Shown in pieces: positions 11,382 through 25,588 of a DNA stretch of 64,000 nucleotides (the stretch's first letter is position 1; each line of letters begins with the position of its first letter). The stretch covers positions 62,001 to 126,000 of the forward strand of contig NW_027137035.1 of the NCBI RefSeq assembly GCF_040869045.1, given 5' to 3'. This DNA is from Eurosta solidaginis. Its lineage: Eukaryota; Arthropoda; Insecta; Diptera; Tephritidae. Below the pieces are notes generated by a model, which saw only the letters and a program-made list of their open reading frames with translations, had not been told where the DNA came from and searched no databases. A program made the position numbers and the translations under genes.

Positions 11382-14300
11382 GCTCTGATGCAAACAACTG
11401 ATGAGTTATCTACTCAAATTTGTTGAGGAAAACGACTTACGTATTTTAAACATGCTAACCTTTAGCCCGGTAAGCAAATTAAAAAAAAAACGCAATATGT
11501 AGGCTACACGAGAACGGAGACGTCGAGCAACCAAAACAAATGCGTTAAATAAATTCGTACACGTTATTTATCAATTTAACTCTAGAATTAAAGGATATAC
11601 AACGAGAAACAACGTTTGACAACCTTTAAACAGTTTTAATAACTATCTCAAAAATTGTCGCTCTGATGCAAACAACTGATGAGTTATCTACTTAAATTTG
11701 ATGAACAAAAGGACTTACGTATTTTAAACATGCTAACCTTTAGCCCGGTAAGCAAATTAAAAAAAAAAAACGCAATATGTAGGCTACACGAGAACGGAGA
11801 CTTCGAGTAACCAAAACAAATGCGTTAAACAAATTCGTACACGTTATTTATCAATTTAACTCTAGAATTAAAGGATATACAACGAGAAACAACGTTTGAC
11901 AACCTTTAAACAGTTTTAATAACTATCTCAAAAATTGTCGCTCTGATGCAAACAACTGATGAGTTATCTACTTAAATTTGATGAACAAAACGACTTACGT
12001 ATTTTAAACATGCTAACCTTTAGCCCGGTAAGCAAATTAAAAAAAAAACGCAATATGTAGGCTACACGAGAACGGAGACGTCGAGTAACCAAAACAAATG
12101 CGTTAAACAAATTCGTACACGTTATTTATCAATTTAACTCTAGAATTAAAGGATATACAACGAGAAACAACGTTTGACAATCTTTAAACAGTTTTAATAA
12201 CTATCTCAAAAATTATCGCTCTGATAAAAACAACTGATGAGTTATCTACTTAAATTTGATGAACAAAACGACTTACGTATTTTAAGCATGCTAACCTTTA
12301 GCCCGGTAAGCAAATTAAAAAAAAAACGCAATATGTAGGCTACACGAGAACGGAGACGTCGAGTAACCAAAACAAATGCGTTAAACAAATTCGTACACGT
12401 TATTTATCAATTTAACTCTAGAATTAAAGGATATACAACGAGAAACAACTTTTGACAACCTTTAAACAGTTTTAATAACTATCTCAAAAATTAGCGCTCT
12501 GATGCAAACAACTGATGAGTTATCTACTCAAATTTGTTGAACAAAACGACTTACGTATTTTAAACATGCTAACCTTTAGCCCGGTAAGCAAATTAAAAAA
12601 AAAACGCAATATGTAGGCTACACGAGAACGGAGACGTCGAGTAACCAAAACAAATGCGTTAAACAAATTCGTACACGTTATTTATCAATTTAACTCTAGA
12701 ATTAAAGGATATACAACGAGAAACAACGTTTGACAACCTTTAAACAGTTTTAATAACTATCTCAAAAATTGTCGCTCTGATGCAAACAACTGCTGAGTTA
12801 TCTACTCAAATTTGTTGAACAAAACGACTTACGTATTTTAAACATGCTAACCTTTAGCCCGGTAAGCAAATAAAAAAAAAACGCAATATGTAGGCTACAC
12901 GCGAACGGAGACGTCGAGTAACCAAAACAAATGCGTTAAACAAATTCGTACACGTTATTTATCAATTTAACTCTAGAATTAAAGGATATACAACGAGAAA
13001 CAACGTTTGACAACCTTTAAACAGTTTTAATAACTATCTCAAAAATTGTCGCTCTGATGCAAACAACTGATGAGTTATCTACTTAAATTTGATGAACAAA
13101 ACGACTTACGTATTTTAAACATGCTAACCTTTAGCCCGGTAAGCAAATTAAAAAAAAAACGCAATATGTAGGCTACACGAGAACGGAGACGTCGAGTAAC
13201 CAAAACAAATGCGTTAAACAAATTCGTACACGTTATTTATCAATTTAACTCTAGAATTAAAGGATATACAACGAGAAACAACGTTTGACAACCTTTAAAC
13301 AGTTTTAATAACTATCTCAAAAATTATCGCTCTGATGCAAACAACTGATGAGTTATCTACTTAAATTTGATGAACAAAACAACTTACGTATTTAAACATG
13401 CTAACCTTTAGCCCGGTAAGCAAATTAAAAAAAGACGCAATATTTAGGCTACACGAGAACGGAGACGTCGAGTAACCAAAACAAATGCGTTAAACAAATT
13501 CGTACACGTTATTTATCAATTTAACTCTAGAATTAAAGGATATACAACGAGAAACAACTTTTGACAACCTTTAAACAGTTTTAATAACTATCTCAAAAAT
13601 TATCGCTCTGATGCAAACAACTGATGAGTTATCTACTCAAATTTGTTGAACAAAACGACTTACGTATTTGAAACATGCTAACCTTTAGCCCGGTAAGCAA
13701 ATTAAAAAAAAAACGCAATATGTAGGCTACACGAGAACGGAGACGTCGAGTAACCAAAACAAATGCGTTAAACAAATTCGTACACGTTATTTATCAATTT
13801 AACTCTAGAATTAAAGGATATACAACGAGAAACAACGTTTGACAACCTTTAAACAGTTTTAATAACTATCTCAAAAATTGTCGCTCTGATGCAAACAACT
13901 GCTGAGTTATCTACTCAAATTTGTTGAACAAAACGACTTACGTATTTTAAACATGCTAACCTTTAGCCCGGTAAGCAAATAAAAAAAAAACGCAATATGT
14001 AGGCTATACGCGAACGGAGACGTCGAGTAACCAAAACAAATGCGTTAAACAAATTCGTACACGTTATTTATCAATTTAACTCTAGAATTAAAGGATATAC
14101 AACGAGAAACAACGTTTGACAACCTTTAAACAGTTTTAATAACTATCTCAAAAATTGTCGCTCTGATGCAAACAACTGATGAGTTATCTACTTAAATTTG
14201 ATGAACAAAACAACTTACGTATTTTAAACATGCTAACCTTTAGCCCGGTAAGCAAATTAAAAAAAAAACGCAATATTTAGGCTACACGAGAACGGAGACG

Positions 14301-15832
14301 TCGAGTAACCAAAACAAATGCGTTAAACAAATTCGTACACGTTATTTATCAATTTAACTCTAGAATTAAAGGATATACAACGAGAAACAACGTTTGACAA
14401 CCTTTAAACAGTTTTAATAACTATCTCAAAAATTGTCGCTCTGATGCAAACAACTGATGAGTTATCTACTTAAATTTGATGAACAAAACGACTTACGTAT
14501 TTTAAACATGCTAACCTTTAGCCCGGTAAGCAAATTAAAAAAAAAACGCAATATGTAGGCTACACGAGAACGGTGACGTCGAGTAACCAAAACAAATGCG
14601 TTAAACAAATTCGTACACGTTATTTATCAATTTAACTCTAGAATTAAAGGATATACAACGAGAAACAACGTTTGACAACCTTTAAACAGTTTTAATAACT
14701 ATCTCAAAAATTATCGCTCTGATGCAAACAACTGATGAGTTATCTACTTAAATTTGTTGAGCAAAACGACTTACGTATTTTAAGCATGCTAACCTTTAGC
14801 CCGGTAAGCAAATTAAAAAAAAAACGCAATATGTAGGCTACACGAGAACGGAGACGTCGAGTAACCAAAACAAATGCGTTAAACAAATTCGTACACGTTA
14901 TTTATAAATTTAACTCTAGAATTAAAGGATATACAACGAGAAACAACGTTTGACAACCTTTAAACAGTTTTAATAACTATCTCAAAAATTGTCGCTCTGA
15001 TGCAAACAACTGATGAGTTATCTACTTAAATTTGTTGAACAAAACGACTTACGTATTTTAAACATGCTAACCTTTGGCCCGGTAAGCAAATTAAAAAAAA
15101 AAACGCAATATGTAGGCTACACGAGAACGGAGACGTCGAGTAACCAAAACAAATGCGTTAAACAAATTCGTACACGTTATTTATCAATTTAACTCTAGAA
15201 TTAAAGGATATACAACGAGAAACAACGTTTGACAACCTTTAAACAGTTTTAATAACTATCTCAAAAATTTTCGCTCTGATGCAAACAACTGATGAGTTAT
15301 CTACTTAAATTTGATGAACAAAACGACTTACGTATTTTAAACATGCTAACCTTTAGCCCGGTAAGCAAATTAAAAAAAAAAAAAACGCAATATGTAGGCT
15401 ACACGAGAACAGAGACGTCGAGTAACCAAAACAAATGCGTTAAACAAATTCGTACACGTTATTTATCAATTTAACTTTAGAATTAAAGGATATACAACGA
15501 GAAACAACGTTTGACAACCTTTAAACAGTTTTAATAACTATCTCAAAAATTATCGCTCTGATGCAAACAACTGATGAGTTATCTACTTAAATTTGTTGAA
15601 CAAAACGACTTACGTATTTTAAGCATGCTAACCTTTAGCCCGGTAAGCAAATTAAAAAAAAAACGCAATATGTAGGCTACACGAGAACAGAGACGTCGAG
15701 TAACCAAAACAAATGCGTTAAACAAATTCGTACACGTTATTTATCAATTTAACTCTAGAATTAAAGGATATACAACGAGAAACAACGTTTGACAACCTTT
15801 AAACAGTTTTAATAACTATCTCAAAAATTGTC
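11382..15832. repeat. 16-unit block, copy B (4451 bp)
   Basis: This matches copy A in marker order, with few differences I could find: A at 13587 against G at 9138, T at 14574 against A at 10125, a G present in AATATGTAGG (near 14000) that copy A lacks near 9550, and small A-tract length changes. Such close identity over 16 units implies a recent event. The match stops at unit 58, which has CTAACCGTT and a new haplotype. Confidence 0.93.
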
Positions 15833-17787
15833 GCTCTGATGCAAACAACTGATGAGTTATCTACTTAAATTTGATGAACAAAACGACTTACGTATTTTAA
15901 ACATGCTAACCGTTAGCCCGGTAAGCAAATTAAAAAAAAAAAACGCAATATGTAGGCTACACGAGAACAGAGACGTCGAGTAACCAAAACAAATGCGTTA
16001 AACAAATTCGTACACGTTATTTATCAATTTAACTTTAGAATTAAAGGATATACAACGAGAAACAACGTTTGACAACCTTTAAACAGTTTTAATAACTATC
16101 TCAAAAATTATCGCTCTGATGCAAACAACTGATGAGTTATCTACTTAAATATGTTGAAAAAAACGACTTACGTATTTTAAACATGCTAACCTTTAGCCCG
16201 GTAAGTAAATTAAAAAAAAAAACGCAATATGTAGGCTACACGAGAACGGAGACGTCGAGTAACCAAAACAAATGCGTTAAACAAATTCGTACACGTTATT
16301 TATCAATTTAACTCTAGAATTAAAGGATATACAACGAGAAACAACGTTTGACAACCTTTAAACAGTTTTAATAACTATCTCAAAAATTGTCGCTCTGATG
16401 CAAACAACTGATGAGTTATCTACTTAAATTTGATGAAAAAAACGACTTACGTATTTTAAACATGCTAACCTTTAGCCCGGTAAGCAAATTAAAAAAAAAA
16501 AAACGCAATATGTAGGCTACACGAGAACGGAGACGTCGAGTAACCAAAACAAATGCGTTAAACAAATTCGTACACGTTATTTATCAATTTAACTCTAGAA
16601 TTAAAGGATATACAACGAGAAACAACGTTTGACAACCTTTAAACAGTTTTAATAACTATCTCTAAAATTGTCGCTCTGATGCAAACAACTGATGAGTTAT
16701 CTACTTAAATTTGATGAACAAAACGAGTTACGTATTTTAAACATGCTAACCTTTAGCCCGGTAAGCAAATTAAAAAAAAAAACGCAATATGTAGGCTACA
16801 CGAGAACGGAGACGTCGAGTAACCAAAACAAATGCGTTAAACAAATTCGTACACGTTATTTATCAATTTAACTCTAGAATTAAAGGATATACAACGAGAA
16901 ACAACGTTTGACAACCTTTAAACAGTTTTAATAACTATCTCAAAAATTGTCGCTCTGATGCAAACAACTGATGAGTTATCTACTTAAATTTGATGAACAA
17001 AACGACTTACGTATTTTATACATGCTAACCTTTAGCCCGGTAAGCAAATTAAAAAAAAAAAACGCAATATGTAGGCTACACGAGAACGGAGACGTCGAGT
17101 AACCAAAACAAATGCGTTAAACAAATTCGTACACGTTATTTATCAATTTAACTCTAGAATTAAAGGATATACAACGAGAAACAACGTTTGACAATCTTTA
17201 AACAGTTTTAATAACTATCTCAAAAATTATCGCTCTGATGCAAACAACTGATGAGTTATCTACTTAAATTTGATGAAAAAAACAACTTACGTATTTTAAG
17301 CATGCTAACCTTTAGCCCGGTAAGCAAATTAAAAAAAAAACGCAATATTTAGGCTACACGAGAGCGGAGACGTCGAGTAACCAAAACAAATGCGTTAAAC
17401 AAATTCGTACACGTTATTTATCAATTTAACTCTAGAATTAAAGGATATACAACGAGAAACAACGTTTGACAACCTTTAAACAGTTTTAATAACTATCTCA
17501 AAAATTGTCGCTCTGATGCAAACAACTGATGAGTTATCTACTTAAATTTGATGAACAAAACGACTTACGTATTTTAAACATGCTAACCTTTAGCCCGGTA
17601 AGCAAATTAAAAAAAAAACGCAATATGTAAGCTACACGAGAACGGAGACGTCGAGTAACCAAAACAAATGCGTTAAACAAATTCGTACACGTTATTTATC
17701 AATTTAACTCTAGAATTAAAGGATATACAACGAGAAACAACGTTTGACAACCTTTAAACAGTTTTAATAACTATCTCAAAAATTATC

Positions 17788-20627
17788 GCTCTGATGCAAA
17801 CAACTGATGAGTTATCTACTTAAATTTGTTGAACAAAACGACTTACGTATTTTAAAAATGCTAACCTTTGGCCCGGTAAGCAAATTAAAAAAAAAACGCA
17901 ATATGTAGGCTACACGAGAACGGAGACGTCGAGTAACCAAAACAAATGCGTTAAACAAATTCGTACACGTTATTTATCAATTTAACTCTAGAATTAAAGG
18001 ATATACAACGAGAAACAACGTTTGACAACCTTTAAACAGTTTTAATAACTATCTCAAAAATTGTCGCTCTGATGCAAACAACTGATGAGTTATCTACTTA
18101 AATTTGATGAACAAAACGACTTACGTATTTTAAACATGCTAACCTTTATCCCGGTAAGCAAATTAAAAAAAAAAAACGCAATATGTAGGCTACACGAGAA
18201 CAGAGACGTCGAGTAACCAAAACAAATGCGTTAAACAAATTCGTACACGTTATTTATCAATTTAACTTTAGAATTAAAGGATATACAACGAGAAACAACG
18301 TTTGACAACCTTTAAACAGTTTTAATAACTATCTCAAAAATTATCGCTCTGATGCAAACAACTGATGAGTTATCTACTTAAATTTGTTGAACAAAACGAC
18401 TTACGTATTTTAAGCATGCTAACCTTTAGCCCGGTAAGCAAGTTAAAAAAAAAACGCAATATGTAGGCTACACGAGAACAGAGACGTCGAGTAACCAAAA
18501 CAAATGCGTTAAACAAATTCGTACACGTTATTTATCAATTTAACTCTAGAATTAAAGGATATACAACGAGAAACAACGTTTGACAACCTTTAAACAGTTT
18601 TAATAACTATCTCAAAAATTGTCGCTCTGATGCAAACAACTGATGAGTTATCTACTTAAATTTGATGAACAAAACGACTTACGTATTTTAAACATGCTAA
18701 CCTTTAGCTCGGTAAGCAAATTAAAAAAAACGCAATATTTAGGCTACACGAGAACGGAGACGTCGAGTAACCAAAACAAATGCGTTAAACAAATTCGTAC
18801 ACGTTATTTATCAATTTAACTCTAGAATTAAAGGATATACAACGAGAAACAACGTTTGACAACCTTTAAACAGTTTTAATAACTATCTCAAAAATTATTG
18901 CTCTGATGCAAACAACTGATGAGTTATCTACTTAAATTTGATGAACAAAACAACTTACGTATTTTAAACATGCTAACCTTTAGCCCGGTAAGCAAATTAA
19001 AAAAAAAACGCAATATGTAGGCTACACGAGAACAGAGACGTCGAGTAACCAAAACAAATGCGTTAAACAAATTCGTACACGTTATTTATCAATTTAACTC
19101 TAGAATTAAAGGATATACAACGAGAAACAACGTTTGACAACCTTTAAACAGTTTTAATAACTATCTCAAAAATTATCGCTCTGATGCAAACAACTGATGA
19201 GTTATCTACTTAAATTTGATAAACAAAACAACTTACGTATTTTAAACATGCTAACCTTTAGCCCGGTACTTAAATTTGATGAACAAAACAACTTACGTAT
19301 TTTAAACATGCTAACCTTTATCCCGGTAAGCAAATTAAAAAAAAACGCAATATTTAGGCTACACGAGAACGGAGACGTCGAGTAACCAAAACAAATGCGT
19401 TAAACAAATTCGTACACGTTATTTATCAATTTAACTCTAGAATTAAAGGATATACAACGAGAAACAACGTTTGACAACCTTTAAACAGTTTTAATAACTA
19501 TCTCAAAAATTGTCGCTCTGATGCAAACAACTGATGAGTTATCTACTTAAATTTGATGAACAAAACGACTTACGTATTTTAAACATGCTAACCTTTAGCC
19601 CGGTAAGCAAATTAAAAAAAAAACGCAATATGTAGGCTACACGAGAACGGAGACGTCGAGTAACCAAAACAAATGCGTTAAACAAATTCGTACACGTTAT
19701 TTATCAATTTAACTCTAGAATTAAAGGATATACAACGAGAAACAACGTTTGACAACCTTTAAACAGTTTTAATAACTATCTCAAAAATTATCGCTCTGAT
19801 GCAAACAACTGATGAGTTATCTACTTAAATTTGTTGAAAAAAACGACTTACGTATTTTAAACATGCTAACCTTTGGCCCGGTAAGCAAATTAAAAAAAAA
19901 ACGCAATATGTAGGCTACACGAGAACGGAGACGTCGAGTAACCAAAACAAATGCGTTAAACAAATTCGTACACGTTATTTATCAATTTAACTCTAGAATT
20001 AAAGGATATACAACGAGAAACAACGTTTGACAACCTTTAAACAGTTTTAATAACTATCTCAAAAATTGTCGCTCTGATGCAAACAACTGATGAGTTATCT
20101 ACTTAAATTTAATGAACAAAACGACTTACGTATTTTAAACATGCTAACCTTTAGCCCGGTAAGCAAATTAAAAAAAAAAACGCAATATGTAGGCTACACG
20201 AGAACAGAGACGTCGAGTAACCAAAACAAATGCGTTAAACAAATTCGTACACGTTATTTATCAATTTAACTTTAGAATTAAAGGATATACAACGAGAAAC
20301 AACGTTTGACAACCTTTAAACAGTTTTAATAACTATCTCAAAAATTATCGCTCTGATGCAAACAACTGATGAGTTATCTACTTAAATTTGTTGAACAAAA
20401 CGACTTACGTATTTTAAGCATGCTAACCTTTAGCCCGGTAAGCAAATTAAAAAAAAAACGCAATATGTAGGCTACACGAGAACAGAGACGTCGAGTAACC
20501 AAAACAAATGCGTTAAACAAATTCGTACACGTTATTTATCAATTTAACTCTAGAATTAAAGGATATACAACGAGAAACAACGTTTGACAACCTTTAAACA
20601 GTTTTAATAAGTATCTCAAAAATTGCC
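17788..20627. repeat. Repeated 3-unit module at 17788 and 19793, about 2.0 kb apart
   Basis: Units 65-67 (17788-18623) and 72-74 (19793-20627) both run: GGCCCGG unit, then ACAGAGACG with CTTTAGAATT, then ACAGAGACG with CTCTAGAATT. The offset is 2005 bp, seven units including the 60-bp insertion of unit 70. The same three-unit order appears at the end of both 16-unit blocks (10545 and 14994), so this module is present four times in the first 21 kb. Confidence 0.85.
19178..19514 (+). repeat. Unit 70, 337 bp, with a 60-bp internal tandem duplication
   Basis: The segment starting ACTTAAATTTGAT at 19208 is repeated from 19268, running to TTATCCCGGTA near 19327. The first copy has GATAAACAAAAC and TTAGCCCGGTA, the second GATGAACAAAAC and TTATCCCGGTA, so they have diverged by a few bases. 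The 60-bp shift keeps the reading phase, which is why a 62-codon chance frame spans it. This is the longest unit seen in the window. Confidence 0.95.
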
Positions 20628-21740
20628 GCTCTGATGCAAACAACTGATGAGTTATCTACTTAAATTTGTTGAACAAAACGACTTACGTATTTTAAGCATG
20701 CTAACCTTTAGCCCGGTAAGCAAATTACAAAAAAAAAACGCAATATGTAGGCTACACGAGAACGGAGACTTCGAGTAACCAAAACAAATGCGTTAAACAA
20801 ATTCGTACACGTTATTTATCAATTTAACTCTAGAATTAAAGGGTATACAACGAGAAACAACGTTTGACAACCTTTAAACAGTTTTAATAACTATCTCAAA
20901 AATAGTCGCTCTGATGCAAACAACTGATGAGTTATCTACTTAAATTTGTTGAACAAAACGACTTACGTATTTTAAACATGCTAACCTTTAGCCGGTAAGC
21001 AAATTAAAAAAAAAACGCAATATGTAGGCTACACGAAAACGGAGACGTCGAGTAACCAAAACAAATGCGTTAAACAAATTCGTACACGTTATTTATCAAT
21101 TTAACTCTAGAATTAAAGGATACACAACGAGAAACAACGTTTGACAACCTTTAAACAGTTTTAATAACTATCTCAAAAATTGTCGCTCTGATGCAAACAA
21201 CTGATGAGTTATCTACTTAAATTTGATGAACAAAACGACTTACGTATTTTAAACATGTTAACCTTTAGCCCGGTAAGCAAATTAAAAAAAAAAACGCAAT
21301 ATGTAGGCTACACGAGAACAGAGACGTCGAGTAACCAAAACAAATGCGTGAAACAAATTCGTACACGTTATTTATCAATTTAACTCTAGAATTAAAGGAT
21401 ATACAACGAGAAACAACGTTTGACAACCTTTAAACAGTTTAGTAACTATCTCAAAAATTGTCGCTCTGATGCAAACAACTGATGAGTTATCTACTTAAAT
21501 TTGATGAACAAAACGACCTACGTATTTTAAACATGCTAACCTTTAGCCCGGTAAGCAAATTAAAAAAAAAACGCAATATGTAGGCTACACGAGAACGGAG
21601 ACGTCGAGTAACCAAAACAAATGCGCTAAACAAATTCGTACACGTTATTTATCAATTTAACTCTAGAATTAAAGGATATACAACGAGAAACAACGTTTGA
21701 CAACCTTTAAACAGTTTTAATAACTATCTCAAAAATTGTC

Positions 21741-21971
21741 GCTCTGATGCAAACAACTGATGAGTTATCTACTTAAATTTGTTGAACAAAACGACTTACG
21801 TATTTTAAGCATTCTAACCTTTAGCCCGGTAAGCAAATTAAAAAAAAAAAACGCAATATGTAGGATTCGTACACGTTATTTATCAATTTAACTCTAGAAT
21901 TAAAGGATATACAACGAGAAACAACGTTTGACAACCTTTAAACAGTTTTAATAACTATCTCAAAAATTGTC
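21741..21971 (+). repeat. Unit 79, 231 bp, 49-bp deletion
   Basis: At 21864/21865 ATGTAGG is joined directly to ATTCGTACACG. The missing 49 bases normally hold CTACACGAGAACGG, GACGTCGAG and the AAATGCGTTAAACAA segment. I see no obvious microhomology at the join. The unit also has AAGCATTCTAACC, losing the GCATGC site. Confidence 0.93.
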
Positions 21972-22527
21972 GCTCTGATGCAAACAACTGCTGAGTTATC
22001 TACTCAAATTTGTTGAACAAAACGACTTACGTATTTTAAACATGCTAACCTTTAGCCCGGTAAGCAAATTAAAAAAAAAACGCAATATGTAGGCTACACG
22101 AGAACGGAGACGTCGAGTAACCAAAACAAATGCGTTAAACAAATTCGTACACGTTATTTATCAATTTAACTCTAGAATTAAAGGATATACAACGAGAAAC
22201 AACGTTTGACAACCTTTAAACAGTTTTAATAACTATCACAAAAATTGTCGCTCTGATACAAACAACTGATGAGTTATCTACTCAAATTTATTGAACAAAA
22301 CGACTTACGTATTTTAAACATGCTAACCTTTAGCCCGGTAAGCAAATTAAAAAAAAAACGCAATATGTAGGCTACACGAGAACGGAGACGTCGAGTAACC
22401 AAAACAAATGCGTTAAACAAATTCGTACACGTTATTTATCAATTTAACTCTAGAATTAAAGGATATACAACGAGAAACAACGTTTGACAACCTTTAAACA
22501 GTTTTAATAACTATCTCAAAAATTGTC

Positions 22528-24754
22528 GCTCTGATGCAAACAACTGCTGAGTTATCTACTTAAATTTGATGAACAAAACGACTTACGTATTTTAAACATG
22601 CTAACCTTTAGCCCGGTAAGCAAATTAAAAAAAAAACGCAATATGTAGGCTACACGAGAACGGAGACGTCGAGTAACCAAAACAAATGCGTTAAACAAAT
22701 TCGTACACGTTATTTATCAATTTAACTCTAGAATTAAAGGATATACAAAGAGAAACAACGTTTGACAACCTTTAAACAGTTTTAATAACTATCTCAAAAA
22801 TTGTCGCTCTGATGCAAACAACTGATGAGTTATCTACTTAAATTTGATGAACAAAACGACTTACGTATTTTAAACATGCTAACCTTTAGCCCGGTAAGCA
22901 AATTAAAAAAAAAAACGCAATATGTAGGCTACACTAGAACGGAGACGTCGAGTAACCAAAACAAATGCGTTAAACAATTTCGTACACGTTATTTATCAAT
23001 TTAACTCTAGAATTAAAGGATATACAACGAGAAACAACGTTTGACAACCTTTAAACAGTTTTAATAACTATCTCAAAAATTGTCGCTCTGATGCAAACAA
23101 CTGATGAGTTATCTACTTAAATTTGTTGAACAAAACGACTTACGTATTTTAAACATGCTAACCTTTAGCCCGGTAAGCAAATTAAAAAAAAAACGCAATA
23201 TGTAGGCTACACGAGAACGGAGACGTCGAGTAACCAAAACAAATACGTTAAACAAATTCGTACACGTTATTTATCAATTTAACTCTAGAATTAAAGGATA
23301 TACAACGAGAAACAACGTTTGACAACCTTTAAACAGTTTTAATAACTATCTCAAAAATTGTCGCTCTGATGCAAACAACTGATGAGTTATCTACTTAAAT
23401 TTGTTGAACAAAACGACTTACGTATTTTAAACATGCTAACCTTTAGCCCGGTAAGCAAATTAAAAAAAAAAACGCAATATGTAGGCTACACGAGAACGGA
23501 GAGGTCGAGTAACCAAAACAAATACGTTAAACAAATTCGTACACGTTATTTATCAATTTAACTCTAGAATTAAAGGATATACAACGAGAAACAACGTTTG
23601 ACAACCTTTAAACAGTTTTAATAACTATCTCAAAAATTGTCGCTCTGATGCAAACAACTGCTGAGTTATCTACTTAAATTTGATGAACAAAACGACTTAC
23701 GTATTTTAAACATGCTAACCTTTAGCCCGGTAAGCAAATTAAAAAAAAAACGCAATATGTAGGCTACACGAGAACGGAGACGTCGAGTAACCAAAACAAA
23801 TGCGTTAAACAAATTCGTACACGTTATTTATCAATTTAACTCTAGAATTAAAGGATATACAAAGAGAAACAACGTTTGACAACCTTTAAACAGTTTTAAT
23901 AACTATCTCAAAAATTGTCGCTCTGATGCAAACAACTGATGAGTTATCTACTTAAATTTGATGAACAAAACGACTTACGTATTTTAAACATGCTAACCTT
24001 TAGCCCGGTAAGCAAATTAAAAAAAAAAACGCAATATGTAGGCTACACTAGAACGGAGACGTCGAGTAACCAAAACAAATGCGTTAAACAATTTCGTACA
24101 CGTTATTTATCAATTTAACTCTAGAATTAAAGGATATACAACGAGAAACAACGTTTGACAACCTTTAAACAGTTTTAATAACTATCTCAAAAATTGTCGC
24201 TCTGATGCAAACAACTGATGAGTTATCTACTTAAATTTGTTGAACAAAACGACTTACGTATTTTAAACATGCTAACCTTTAGCCCGGTAAGCAAATTAAA
24301 AAAAAAACGCAATATGTAGGCTACACGAGAACGGAGACGTCGAGTAACCAAAACAAATACGTTAAACAAATTCGTACACGTTATTTATCAATTTAACTCT
24401 AGAATTAAAGGATATACAACGAGAAACAACGTTTGACAACCTTTAAACAGTTTTAATAACTATCTCAAAAATTGTCGCTCTGATGCAAACAACTGATGAG
24501 TTATCTACTTAAATTTGTTGAACAAAACGACTTACGTATTTTAAACATGATAACCTTTAGCCCGGTAAGCAAATAAAAAAAAAAACGCAATATGTAGGCT
24601 ACACGAGAACGGAGACGTCGAGTAACCAAAACAAATGCGTTAAACAAATTCGTACACGTTATTTATCAATTTAACTCTAGAATTAAAGGATATACAACGA
24701 GAAAAAACGTTTGACAACCTTTAAACAGTTTTAATAACTATCTCAAAAATTGTC
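22528..24754. repeat. 4-unit tandem duplication (1114 bp), units 82-85 and 86-89
   Basis: Both copies start with a CTGCTGAG unit that has TACTTAAATTTGATG and ACAAAGAGAAAC, followed by a unit with CTACACTAGAACGG and ACAATTTCGTAC, then a GTTGAAC unit with AATACGTT. The offset is 1114 bp (22528 to 23642, 22806 to 23920, 23085 to 24199, 23363 to 24477). The fourth units differ: GAGAGGTCGAG in the first, AACATGATAACC in the second. Confidence 0.9.
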
Positions 24755-25588
24755 GCTCTGATGCAAACAACTGATGAGTTATCTACTTATATTTGATGAA
24801 CAAAACGACTTACGTATTTTAAACATGCTAACCTTTAGCCCGGTAAGCAAATTAAAAAAAAAAACGCAATATGTAGGCTACACGAGAACGGAGACGTCGA
24901 GTAACCAAAACAAATGCGTTAAACAAATTCGTACACGTTATTTATCAATTTAACTCTAGAATTAAAGGATATACAACGAGAAACAACGTTTGACAACCTT
25001 TAAACAGTTTTAATAACTATTTCAAAAATTGTCGCTCTGATGCAAACAACTGCTGAGTTATCTACTCAAATTTGTTGAACAAAACGACTTACGTATTTTA
25101 AACATGCTAACCTTTAGCCCGGTAAGCAAATTAAAAAAAAACGCAATATGTAGGCTACACGAGAACGGAGACGTCGAGTAACCAAAACAAATGCGTTAAA
25201 CAAATTTGTACACGTTATTTATCAATTTAACTCTAGAATTAAAGGATATACAACGAGAAACAACGTTTGACAACCTTTAAACAGTTTTAATAACTATCTC
25301 AAAAATTGTCGCTCTGATGCAAACAACTGATGAGTTATCTACTTAAATTTGTTGAGCAAAACGACTTACGTATTTTAAACATGCTAACCTTTAGCCCGGT
25401 AAGCAAATTAAAAAAAAAACGCAATATGTAGGTTACACGAGAACGGAGACGTCGAGTAACCAAAACAAATACGTTAAACAAATTCGTACACGTTATTTAT
25501 CAATTTAACTCTAGAATTAAAGGATATACAACGAGAAACAACGTTTGACAACCTTTAAACAGTTTTAATAACTATCTCAAAAATTGTC

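Larger units (their letters stand above)
6933..15832. repeat. Block 2: units 26-57, two copies of a 16-unit block
   Basis: Unit starts: 6933, 7211, 7492, 7770, 8048, 8325, 8602, 8880, 9156, 9434, 9711, 9989, 10267, 10545, 10824, 11104, 11382, 11660, 11940, 12218, 12496, 12774, 13051, 13329, 13605, 13883, 14160, 14438, 14716, 14994, 15273, 15555. The ordered list of unit lengths in the first 16 is matched almost exactly by the second 16, and rare variants match unit by unit. Confidence 0.95.
15833..21971. repeat. Block 3: units 58-79, mixed haplotypes with a recurring GGCCCGG / ACAGAGACG module
   Basis: Unit starts: 15833, 16113, 16392, 16673, 16952, 17232, 17510, 17788, 18066, 18346, 18624, 18900, 19178, 19515, 19793, 20071, 20350, 20628, 20908, 21185, 21463, 21741. 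ACAGAGACG units are common, often with CTTTAGAATT in place of CTCTAGAATT. The region includes the longest unit of the window (unit 70) and ends with a truncated one (unit 79). Confidence 0.9.

Noticed and set aside
15292..15474. 60-codon open frame starting at ATGAGTTAT
   Set aside because: The same start exists in most units, but the frame stays open across the A tract only when its length has the right remainder mod 3. It ends at the TAA of TTTAACTTTAG. Lack of conservation across 231 units argues against coding.
6933..15832. Assembly error as the sole explanation of the 16-unit duplication
   Set aside because: The copies differ at several specific bases (for example 9138/13587 and 10125/14574), which favours two real copies, though only spanning reads can settle it.
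19197..19385. 62-codon open frame over the 60-bp duplication
   Set aside because: The duplication is a multiple of three, so the frame is extended by chance; it is private to unit 70.
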